36,104 nt of DNA. Source: Clostridiales bacterium. GTDB lineage: Bacteria; Bacillota; Clostridia; Lachnospirales; JAISYE01. This document shows, piece by piece, positions 21,177 through 27,841 of this stretch. The notes beneath the pieces are model-generated. The model was not told the origin of the DNA, ran no database searches, and worked only from the letters and a program-made list of their open reading frames with translations. Both the position numbers and the translations under genes were made by a program. The DNA lies in NCBI GenBank assembly GCA_031297485.1, contig JAISYE010000100.1, positions 1 to 36,104 on the forward strand. The letters are read 5' to 3'. Position 1 is the stretch's first letter. The number at the start of each line of letters is the position of its first letter.

Positions 21177-21401
21177 CATATGCCCTGAGGTCTTGAAGCC
21201 TTGAGTATTCGCCTAATGCGCAGTCCTCAGGATTCATGTAATTATAATATACTCGCGAACAAATACATTTAATTGTAATATACTCGCGGACAAATACATT
21301 TGCCATAAGCAGGGGCGGACCACAGTTCAACTCTGCAAGGCTATCGGCAAATCTTAACGTTCGCGAGTATAGCATTATGGCGCTAAAATTACAAAAAGCA
21401 G
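21099..21401. other. Intergenic repeats between clpA and the glycan operon
   Basis: Beyond the ATCCACAT copies this spacer contains a tandem duplication of about 33 bases with TATACTCGCGRACAAATACATTT and an inverted copy of its core at 21359-21371. No gene and no clear terminator for clpA or for the converging operon can be recognised. Confidence 0.45.
21248..21371. repeat. Inverted repeat TATACTCGCGAAC with an extra tandem copy
   Basis: A perfect 13-base inverted repeat: TATACTCGCGAAC at 21248-21260 and GTTCGCGAGTATA at 21359-21371. A second direct copy, TATACTCGCGGAC, lies at 21280-21292. The 124-base interval has the size and end structure of another small element, but no second genomic copy is in the window. 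Confidence 0.55.
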
Positions 21402-21662
21402 TCACTCTGGATTCCGCCCGAATCTTGAAAGAGCCAGATTTATATACTCTCCGCAAGTTGTTATTAGAACATCAAAATCGTACCCCAGAACGCCTTTATA
21501 CGCATCACCTATTGTCTTTACATAATTTACAAGAATTGCTTTGTTATCCTTACTATACTCATTGAGAAAGCTACGCACTGAAATAATCGTCGAGCGGATT
21601 TACATTATCGCGACGAAGATTATTGATATTACAGTTGTAGCCGCAAGGATACACTTAGACAT
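21402..21662 (-). pseudogene. Small membrane protein gene with one in-frame stop
   Basis: An ATG at 21662, four bases after the stop of the oxidoreductase gene and with AGCAGGTG as binding site, starts MSKCILAATTVISIIFVAIM, a hydrophobic segment. The next codon is TAA (21600-21602). The same frame then stays open for 65 codons (IRSTIISVRSFLNEYSKDNK, ILVNYVKTIGDAYKGVLGYD, EYINLALSRFGRNPE) before TGA at 21402-21404. The continuity across the stop, together with tight coupling to the operon, suggests an 86-codon gene broken by a single nonsense change. Alternatives are a real 20-residue peptide, translation restart at GTG just after the stop, or a base error. I do not recognise the family. Confidence 0.5.
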
Positions 21663-21666
21663 ATTT

Positions 21667-22653
21667 TCACCTGCTCTGCTCGTATATGCTTTCAACGAGC
21701 GTCATAACCCGTTTCGCGTCAGCTATAGTTCCGTTTACTAAAGGTTTACCATTTCTCACGGCATCAAAGAATTCTGCCGTTTCATAGTCCCACGAGTTAT
21801 CACTGTCAAAACATAATGTGTGTTCAAGCGGATTGCCAAGCTTACCGTCTTTAATTTCGAGGTCTTTATGGTAATACGTTATACGTTCTTCTCCGTAACT
21901 GCGTGTCCCCGTCAGAAGTCCGTTAAGCGCGATATAGCCGTCTGTAAAAATTATGTCCATATCAAACTTATGTTTCCATTGAATCGCCGAAGAGTGCAAA
22001 CTCGCAATCTTTCCATCCTGTGTTTTGAGTACGGCGAACGCGCTGTCTTCAGTTGGCATATTGCGCCAAACGAGCCTGTCTACATTTCCGTGTTCGACAG
22101 TCAAATCACCGAGAAACCAGCACATTAAATCAAGCATATGAATACCTTGGTCAAGCAGAATACCGCCTCCCGACAGTTCCGGGTTATTACGCCATTCTTT
22201 CGTAAAATCAACGTTACCTGCTTTACCGTAAATCCCGCGAACACAAACAACGCCTCCGAGAAGTTTTGAGTTAATCAGTGTTTTGGCTTCTATAATAGAA
22301 TTGTGATAGCGATGATTAAAACCGAATTTCAGAATGCTGTTTCCGGTATTGTACGCATCTTCCATTCGCAATGTGTCCGCAAGGTTGCGACCGGGCGGCT
22401 TTTCTGAAAACACATGTATACCCTGTTCGATGGCGTAACAAACAATGTCGGGTATAACGCTGTTTATCGTGCAAACGAACACGGCATCAGGGTTAGTCTT
22501 ATCAATACATTCTTTCCAGTCGGTGAAATCATAGCCTGGGACGACATCGCAAGTTCCGACAAGTTCAAACCCTCCGTGACGGGAAATGGCATCGCGGCGA
22601 CGCTTTCCCATTACCCCCATACCAAGTATTGCGGTTCGTATTTTATTCGTCAT
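21667..22653 (-). CDS. Gfo/Idh/MocA-family sugar oxidoreductase
   Basis: A 328-residue NAD(P)-dependent dehydrogenase. The N-terminal Rossmann fold has AILGMGVMGKRR (8-19) for the dinucleotide, then AVFVCTINSV and the catalytic Lys in HVFSEKPPGR (about 83-92). The second domain has the conserved GGGILLDQGIHMLDLMCWF, with the His used in catalysis by many members. Typical substrates are nucleotide-linked or free sugars oxidised at C3 or similar positions. It starts inside the last codons of the Zn-ribbon methyltransferase gene (ATGA overlap) and is followed by the small broken membrane gene. The natural substrate is likely an intermediate of the operon's sugar, unassigned. Confidence 0.9.
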   Translation of the reverse strand: MTNKIRTAILGMGVMGKRRRDAISRHGGFELVGTCDVVPGYDFTDWKECIDKTNPDAVFVCTINSVIPDIVCYAIEQGIHVFSEKPPGRNLADTLRMEDAYNTGNSILKFGFNHRYHNSIIEAKTLINSKLLGGVVCVRGIYGKAGNVDFTKEWRNNPELSGGGILLDQGIHMLDLMCWFLGDLTVEHGNVDRLVWRNMPTEDSAFAVLKTQDGKIASLHSSAIQWKHKFDMDIIFTDGYIALNGLLTGTRSYGEERITYYHKDLEIKDGKLGNPLEHTLCFDSDNSWDYETAEFFDAVRNGKPLVNGTIADAKRVMTLVESIYEQSR

Positions 22654-23609
22654 ACAGTATCGCCTTTCTTTCGGGCTACAAGCCGTGCATGGGAACTCAA
22701 ATTTGATTTTTGGATAAATCTTTGAAATTCAGTGAGTATACTCTCATCACTATTCTTAGAGAGATATTTCAAAAATAAATTATCATCGGGTAATTTCTCA
22801 ATATTCTCCATAACATAACGTATATCTAGATTACCCGGACTCGTTATTTCAAGCAGTTCAAATCCAGTCTTTTCAAGCGAGATTTGAAGTCCTTTGATTG
22901 ACGGAAGCGTTGTATGCTCAAAGGGGTAAATCGTATCTGTTGCTCCTTTTAGTGTCAGAACATCGAAACCGCTCCCAACGCGCGCGCTTAAAAACAATAA
23001 ACCATTAGGTTTTATAAGGGAATATATCTTCTCAAATGCCTGTATGGGATTTGTTTCATATTGGATTTGCGTTAAAAATAAAACTATTTCAGCTTCTGTA
23101 TTTGCTTGTACCAAGTCAGAAACAGCAGTATATTCTGAACTGAAAGACTTAATCATTTCCCTGAAAACATTGTATCGGTTGCCGATGTCTAATATACTGA
23201 AGTTTGCGGACTTGCCGAAATAGCGGGCAGAGCGGAACTTGAACCAGAATACCAATTCATCCCACATTTTTAAGCGTTTCACGCTTGCGATTTCTTGGTA
23301 TTCATCTGATGAACGAAGCGCCGTAATTGGAGTATATGCACGATATTCATCAACAATAGACTGTTCAGCAGGTGCAAAAATACTCCAGCAACGGTCACAT
23401 CTAAAAAACGGAATCGTATCTATGGCAGTGAACAAATCGGTTTCATCAGACCCGCAAAGCGGACATTTCTCATTTTTTGCCGCTGAAAGCGATATATGGT
23501 GCTGACGAACAAATTCCGCCGCAAGTTGCCTTTCAAGTGAAAAGAAAGATTTGTCGTTCAGACGCTGACTTAATCCTTCGTTCTCTGTGAAGCTATAAGC
23601 TTTAAGCAT
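22650..23609 (-). CDS. SAM-dependent methyltransferase-like protein with N-terminal zinc ribbon
   Basis: The 319-residue product starts MLKAYSFTENEG. Residues about 50-80 form a zinc ribbon with two CxxC pairs (CPLCGS and CDRCWSIF). The rest follows a class I methyltransferase pattern: a motif I-like FSILDIGNRYNVFREM (about 140-155), IVLFLTQIQY in the place of motif II, and the post-catalytic LLFLSARVGSGFDVLTLKG and HTTLPSIKGLQISLEKTGFELLEI. The glycine-rich SAM loop is degenerate (DIGNRYN instead of DIGCGTG), so methyl transfer is not assured. I use ATG 23609, overlapping the previous stop by 8 bases with AAGGA upstream; ATG 23615 is also possible. Sugar C-methyltransferases of nucleotide sugars share this zinc-ribbon layout. 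Confidence 0.72.
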   Translation of the reverse strand: MLKAYSFTENEGLSQRLNDKSFFSLERQLAAEFVRQHHISLSAAKNEKCPLCGSDETDLFTAIDTIPFFRCDRCWSIFAPAEQSIVDEYRAYTPITALRSSDEYQEIASVKRLKMWDELVFWFKFRSARYFGKSANFSILDIGNRYNVFREMIKSFSSEYTAVSDLVQANTEAEIVLFLTQIQYETNPIQAFEKIYSLIKPNGLLFLSARVGSGFDVLTLKGATDTIYPFEHTTLPSIKGLQISLEKTGFELLEITSPGNLDIRYVMENIEKLPDDNLFLKYLSKNSDESILTEFQRFIQKSNLSSHARLVARKKGDTV

Positions 23610-24357
23610 ATTCATATTCCTTAAGCAGTTCGTCCGTAGCCGCGCAGGCAAAATCACATCTGAACAGCTTGTCGTTTTCATGGGCTTTCAGCGAAATCGC
23701 ACCTTCTGCGGCTTTGACGATAGCGGCGGCGGCGGCGACATCCCAAAGTCTAATGCTCATTTCGCTGTACAAATCAACGCGTCCGCAAGACACAAATGTT
23801 CCCATTATGGCTGCGGTTCCAAGCATACGTACTTTTTTAACGCGCTTAACACGATTGATAAAATATATTAAGTTATCATTTGATAGTTCAAAAGCATTTG
23901 GAAATCCTGTTGCCATTACCGCATTATTCAGTTTCGTAACTCCTGAAGTCTGAATTTGCTTTCCGTTTAAGGTAGCACCGTTACCTACGACTCCGACGAA
24001 TAGTTCTTCCGCAACAAAACGATTAACAACGCCGATGAGAGGTTCATTGTTCTTATATAACGCAATGGACACACACGAAAGCTCCCCCAAATCTTTGAAA
24101 TAGTTTACGGTTCCGTCAAGAGGGTCAATTATCCATTTCAGTTCACTTTCGTTACCTACAATGCCGCTTTCTTCGGTCAAAACGAATAATCCGGAAGGGA
24201 ACAATTCATCCAAAATGATTTTTTCTGCCGCTTTATCGGTTGAAAGTTTAATGTCGTGCATCAAGTCCTCATCAACACGAATATCTCTGCGCTGTTTAAG
24301 GTATTCACCCGCTTTTTGTGCGGCAGAAACCGCGAGTTTCAAATAATCATTATTCAT
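23602..24357 (-). CDS. Inositol monophosphatase-family phosphatase
   Basis: A 251-residue Mg-dependent phosphatase. The metal ligands are visible in LTEESG (60-65, Glu62 and Glu63) and IIDPLDGTVNY (76-86, Asp78, Asp81), and in the C-terminal WDVAAAAAIVKAAEG. Family members hydrolyse inositol phosphates, fructose bisphosphate, histidinol phosphate, 3'-phosphoadenosine phosphate or sugar phosphates. In a glycan operon with a GmhA-like isomerase and a CMP-transferase, removal of a phosphate from a sugar intermediate is the best guess. The start overlaps the dehydrogenase stop by 8 bases, and the end overlaps the methyltransferase start by 8 bases. Confidence 0.92.
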   Translation of the reverse strand: MNNDYLKLAVSAAQKAGEYLKQRRDIRVDEDLMHDIKLSTDKAAEKIILDELFPSGLFVLTEESGIVGNESELKWIIDPLDGTVNYFKDLGELSCVSIALYKNNEPLIGVVNRFVAEELFVGVVGNGATLNGKQIQTSGVTKLNNAVMATGFPNAFELSNDNLIYFINRVKRVKKVRMLGTAAIMGTFVSCGRVDLYSEMSIRLWDVAAAAAIVKAAEGAISLKAHENDKLFRCDFACAATDELLKEYEYA

Positions 24358-25240
24358 TCAAATCCCTCAGTAAATTATTAACTGCTTGTATTTCCATTTC
24401 AACGCGGCAAAGTTTTGTTTGCGTCGCTATGTGTGGAGTGAGAATTGCGTTGTCAAGTTCCGCGAGTATGCCCGAATACGGTTCTGCGCTGAATGTGTCT
24501 GCGTAGTAATAACCGAGTTTGCCGGATTTCAGAGCATCATATATTGCACCCTCGTCTACCAGACCACCGCGAGCCGTGTTTAGCAGTACCGCACCATCTT
24601 TGAATAGCGACAACTTCTCCATACCGATTACCTGTTCATTCCCCGCCGCGTGAAGAGATACCGCGTCAGCAAGCGGCAACAACTCATCCAGAGGCGTTCC
24701 GTTTGGCAGAGAGCACGGGTCGTATTTCAAAATTTCCACACCGAATGGTTCAAGTAACCGCTCGAACTCACGCGCGATACGACCGTAACCTATAAGCAAA
24801 ATTTTACTGCTGCGAACGGAAAAGCCCATACGCTTTTTCCAGTTCCCGGCGTGTATATCGGAGTTTGCAAACGGAATTTGCCTTACTATTGCAAGCAATG
24901 CCGCAAGTGTCATCTCGGCAACAGCATACGTTGGAGCATCAGGCGTGTTTGAAACCTTAATATTATGCTTCTCAGCCGCCGCTAAATCAACATTATCGAC
25001 ACCTATGCCGACTCGCGCAATTGCTTTTAGTTCAGAGCAAGCCGAAAAAACTTTTTCGTTAAGAGGTTCAAGACCGGCAAGTAGACCCACACAACCGAGC
25101 AAATGCGCGATGATTTCGTCTTCGGTCAGCTTGCGTTTGTATGGGTTCGGGACGACTTCATAGCCGTCAAGCAACTGCATAACCTCGGCTTGCGGAGGAT
25201 TTGATGTCCCAACTGCGATTTTGCCTAAATATTCTATCAT
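24350..25240 (-). CDS. D-isomer-specific 2-hydroxyacid dehydrogenase
   Basis: A 296-residue NAD-dependent dehydrogenase of the phosphoglycerate dehydrogenase group. It shows ELKAIARVGIGVDNVDLAAA, the NAD-binding ILLIGYGRIAREF, the catalytic Arg in LLNTARGGLVDEGA, the Glu region DTFSAEP and the catalytic His in ILTPHIATQT. Length is that of the catalytic and nucleotide-binding domains without an ACT domain, so it is not likely to be the allosteric SerA. AGGAGA lies 6 bases before the ATG. It follows the TylF-like gene by 9 bases. A 2-oxo or 2-hydroxy acid intermediate, such as an acidic sugar branch or glycerate-type decoration, is likely to be made by this operon. Confidence 0.92.
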   Translation of the reverse strand: MIEYLGKIAVGTSNPPQAEVMQLLDGYEVVPNPYKRKLTEDEIIAHLLGCVGLLAGLEPLNEKVFSACSELKAIARVGIGVDNVDLAAAEKHNIKVSNTPDAPTYAVAEMTLAALLAIVRQIPFANSDIHAGNWKKRMGFSVRSSKILLIGYGRIAREFERLLEPFGVEILKYDPCSLPNGTPLDELLPLADAVSLHAAGNEQVIGMEKLSLFKDGAVLLNTARGGLVDEGAIYDALKSGKLGYYYADTFSAEPYSGILAELDNAILTPHIATQTKLCRVEMEIQAVNNLLRDLNE

Positions 25241-25249
25241 TTATCTCTC

Positions 25250-26122
25250 CTATATTTTTATTATCTGCAATGACAAATTGTCCGATATACACGCTTTCGC
25301 GACAGGCTTCCCAAGCTCATTTTCAAAATCTTTGACCGCTTGTTTAACTCCGGGCAGTTCCGGGTGAAAATAATCGTGCAGAAGAATCACCCCCCCCCCC
25401 ACGATACGGGGATAAAAGAACCGTAACGCGTTTAGTGTGGGCTGATGCAAATCCATATCAAGATTAACGAACATAAACGTATCTTTTACGCCTGAAAAGG
25501 TTTTAGGAACATAGCCTTTTTTTATTATCACATTCTCTTTGTACGGCATATTTTCAAGTACAGATGTTTCATCCGTTGGGAAGCCTCCGGGTTTGTTGAA
25601 ACCGCCATTCAAGAACGCCGACTGATTCAACTCGCGTTCTTTCTGTATATCCTTTTCCGCAAAACCCTCGAACGTATCAAACAAGTAGAGTTTTCTGTTA
25701 GGGAAAAGTTTACTTATATGCCAAGCAAACGCACCCTGATGCACACCACACTCTGCTACTGCACCCTCAATAGATTCATCGCTGATAAACCGGGCATAGT
25801 TGCGGAGGAACTGCGTTCGGGGAGCGTTTTCCTGTATTTTATCAAGCGTATAAACGACGATTTTAGATTCGGGCACACCTAATCCTAGCAGGTTGCACTT
25901 CATCTTCTCCCGCGCCTGAACGAACTTGTTGCAGATTACAATCTTGTCGTATTCTTTTCCCAAGACAACCAAAGGATTATACACGGGTAACTTTTCTCGG
26001 AGATACGTTTTACCCCACATTTCGGAATTGTCGTCAAGATAACCAGTGATGTTCTCCCTCTTCGCAAACTGCTGGTGATAGCGAAAAGAATAGTGAGAAC
26101 AACCATATAGGTAAGTTGTCAT
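25250..26122 (-). CDS. TylF/MycF-type O-methyltransferase with in-frame 11-G tract
   Basis: A 290-residue protein. The N-terminal 100 residues look like a nucleotide-binding module of the type found before FkbM/TylF proteins (TTYLYGCSHYSFRYHQQF, YDKIVICNKF). From about 105 it follows the TylF/macrocin O-methyltransferase pattern: GAVAECGVHQGAFAWHISKL (SAM loop), LYLFDTFEGF, MFVNLDMDLHQPT (metal-site Asp222 and Asp224) and VILLHDYFHPE (His249, Asp250). Between them, residues 242-244 are three glycines encoded by a run of 11 G on the coding strand (25390-25400). In the present state the frame is intact. A one-base change would remove the HDY metal site, so this is a candidate phase switch. GGGAGG lies in front of the ATG, which overlaps the previous stop. 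Confidence 0.87.
   Translation of the reverse strand: MTTYLYGCSHYSFRYHQQFAKRENITGYLDDNSEMWGKTYLREKLPVYNPLVVLGKEYDKIVICNKFVQAREKMKCNLLGLGVPESKIVVYTLDKIQENAPRTQFLRNYARFISDESIEGAVAECGVHQGAFAWHISKLFPNRKLYLFDTFEGFAEKDIQKERELNQSAFLNGGFNKPGGFPTDETSVLENMPYKENVIIKKGYVPKTFSGVKDTFMFVNLDMDLHQPTLNALRFFYPRIVGGGVILLHDYFHPELPGVKQAVKDFENELGKPVAKACISDNLSLQIIKI
25390..25400 (-). repeat. Poly-G tract (11 G) in the TylF-type methyltransferase gene
   Basis: Eleven C on the plus strand, eleven G on the coding strand, covering the third base of a Val codon, three Gly codons and the first base of the next Val codon. This is the longest homopolymer I noticed in the window and sits upstream of the catalytic HDY motif. 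Tracts of this length are known to slip during replication in phase-variable surface genes of Campylobacter and Helicobacter. Confidence 0.9.
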
Positions 26123-26703
26123 TAGTGTTTGCCTCCCATAAATTTATCGAGATACGCGTCAAGTAACGCATGAAGAAGCACAGCGTGAGCAGATTCAACC
26201 AAGCCGTAAGTCGGTAGCGGAACATAAAAGTTCAAATCACCGAATTTCCGCGACTTGTTATCTTCGCCTTTGCCGCTAAGCGTAACAACGAACATACCCT
26301 TTTCGTGAGCTGTGTTAATTGCCTTAATCACATTCGGTGAATTCCCGCTTGATGAAATAGTAATAAGAACATCATTAGGAGTTCCTATTTTACCGATTCT
26401 GTAGGCAAAAACATCATCATAAGAAATATCGTTGCTAATTGCCGTGATATGAGATGTTTCCGAAATAGTGTACGTTTTCATATCGGCGTTTTGAAAACAA
26501 TCATGCGACAAATGCTCCGCCATAGTACAGCTTGCGCCGTTGCCGCAGAAGAAAAACGTGCCGTCTTTTTCTTTGCGGTCGTGGACAAGGTGAATCCATT
26601 GCTCGAACGCTTCGTCAAGTTCCTGCTGCTTGCCGTCAAATGTCGAAATAGTTTTGTTCAGCGCATCCGATGTTGCTTTCGTGTAGTTCGATAGATAGCT
26701 CAT
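26122..26703 (-). CDS. SIS-domain phosphosugar isomerase, GmhA-like (sedoheptulose 7-phosphate isomerase type)
   Basis: A 193-residue single SIS-domain protein. The layout is that of GmhA: an N-terminal helix, TFFFCGNGASCTMAEHLSHD (the phosphate-binding GNGxSxxxAEH block with a Glu near 65), DVLITISSSGNSPNVIKAI, and YGLVESAHAVLLHALLD with a conserved His near 180. GmhA makes D-glycero-D-manno-heptose 7-phosphate from sedoheptulose 7-phosphate. The partner phosphatase and nucleotidyltransferase could be the fused protein at 723-1946. Arabinose-5-phosphate isomerase (KdsD) is less likely because no CBS domains are present. Start ATGA overlap with the cytidylyltransferase gene and stop overlap of one base with the TylF-like gene. 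Confidence 0.87.
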   Translation of the reverse strand: MSYLSNYTKATSDALNKTISTFDGKQQELDEAFEQWIHLVHDRKEKDGTFFFCGNGASCTMAEHLSHDCFQNADMKTYTISETSHITAISNDISYDDVFAYRIGKIGTPNDVLITISSSGNSPNVIKAINTAHEKGMFVVTLSGKGEDNKSRKFGDLNFYVPLPTYGLVESAHAVLLHALLDAYLDKFMGGKH

Positions 26704-27392
26704 AAATTCAAATACCTCTCTTGTTGTTTATTTATTCTTGATAAAAGAATACCCTCTGCAATTCGCCATTCTTCAAGAGTGTCAAGGTCGCATGACTCGT
26801 CTTTCGGTATTGCAAAATAGCCGACCTTGCCGCCGAAAACAGGGTTAACGCCGTTCTCCTGATTTTCAATAAACTTATCGCGCCGCCAAGCGGTTATAGC
26901 CCAAATGACTTCATCAACAGGTTCTAATAACTGACTGTTGATTTTCTCCGCAAAGGTGAAATTCAACGGCTCGCCTTTATAAAAACTTTCAGCCTGAACG
27001 GAAATGGTCGACAGAACCGTATCATAATCGGATATTTCTACAAATTTTACGAAGTTTGCAAGCGTTTCGGCTTTCAAAAGCGGCGACGTAGGATTAACCA
27101 TTATCACATAATCACACGCGTGCTTTTTACAAAATTCATAAGTGAAGTCGCGGTTTGTCGCGGTGTCGGTTGCGAGTTCAGGCGGTCGCTTATGAAATTT
27201 AGCCCCCATAGTTTCAGCAACGCGTCCGAGTTCTTCAGATTCGCTGTTTACCAATATACTTTCAAATAATCCACTGTTCACAGCAAGCTCAATAGGGTAT
27301 TGAATCAGAGGTTTATCTATCATATACCGAATGTTCTTTTTCGATATTCTTTTTGAACCGAGTCGCGCAGGTATCATAGCTATCATTCGCAT
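26700..27392 (-). CDS. Acylneuraminate-type cytidylyltransferase (CMP-sugar synthetase family)
   Basis: A 230-residue nucleotidyltransferase. The N-terminal IPARLGSKRISKKNI (7-21) is the CTP-binding loop typical of NeuA/KdsB-like enzymes, and VIMVNPTSPLLKAETL (about 95-110) and ILVNSESEELGRVAE are also typical. The end (DESCDLDTLEEWRIAEGIL) matches the LDI/DTxxDW block. The family activates 9-carbon or 8-carbon acidic sugars with CMP. No NeuB-type condensing synthase and no NeuC-type epimerase are in the window, so the acid substrate is open; the YhcH-like neighbour is also linked to sialic-acid-type sugars. The ATG has GGGGTG upstream and overlaps the YhcH-like gene by 10 bases. Confidence 0.9.
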   Translation of the reverse strand: MRMIAMIPARLGSKRISKKNIRYMIDKPLIQYPIELAVNSGLFESILVNSESEELGRVAETMGAKFHKRPPELATDTATNRDFTYEFCKKHACDYVIMVNPTSPLLKAETLANFVKFVEISDYDTVLSTISVQAESFYKGEPLNFTFAEKINSQLLEPVDEVIWAITAWRRDKFIENQENGVNPVFGGKVGYFAIPKDESCDLDTLEEWRIAEGILLSRINKQQERYLNL

Positions 27393-27841
27393 AAATGCAC
27401 CCCATATTTAATCACAAATTTCTTAACATGTTCCGCGCCAAGAGCGAACATTTGCGGTCTGTGCGCCTCATTCGGGAACAGCATCGCAAAATATCCCTCT
27501 GGCAATTCAAGCGATGCTATCTTTGGGCCTGTGTTATAAAATTCAACATCGTTCTCATCGTCATAAGCTGTTTCAAGCGTAAGCAAATCGCGCCTGAAAA
27601 TATCTATCCCCTCAGTTCCGGCTATAACTGACTGAATATCTATATACGAGTTGTGCGCTTCAACGCGACCTCGTTCAGGTGTGCGAAGAGGGTAACTTTG
27701 TACACGGGCGAATATTTCTTTGCCTATTATCGGGTATTCGCCGTCTGCAATCTCAAAAGTTGCTTTTTTGAGAAATACCGCGACCTCATCCTTATACCGA
27801 GGTATATAATTTAAGACATTTGATATGTGACCTAAAACCAT
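27383..27841 (-). CDS. YhcH/YjgK/YiaL-family protein (NanQ anomerase-like)
   Basis: A 152-residue cupin-like protein with EAHNSYIDIQSVIAGTEGID, LPEGYFAMLFPNEAHRPQM and the C-terminal KKFVIKYGVH. These are the conserved blocks of the YhcH/EbgC/NanQ family, in which His and Glu residues bind a metal; a member in E. coli (NanQ) speeds up anomerisation of sialic acid. The start at 27841 overlaps the giant glycosyltransferase stop as TAATG. A longer open frame runs to 27892 but it is inside the previous gene. Next to a CMP-sugar synthetase, a role in supplying the right anomer is a reasonable inference. Confidence 0.9.
   Translation of the reverse strand: MVLGHISNVLNYIPRYKDEVAVFLKKATFEIADGEYPIIGKEIFARVQSYPLRTPERGRVEAHNSYIDIQSVIAGTEGIDIFRRDLLTLETAYDDENDVEFYNTGPKIASLELPEGYFAMLFPNEAHRPQMFALGAEHVKKFVIKYGVHLCE

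Noticed and set aside
21058-21456. 132-codon minus-strand frame in the spacer after clpA
   Set aside because: It runs through the repeats and the end of clpA; the peptide is not continuous with the small membrane protein frame, which has better start signals.
21377-21565. 62-codon plus-strand frame
   Set aside because: It lies antisense to the interrupted small operon gene and has no binding site.
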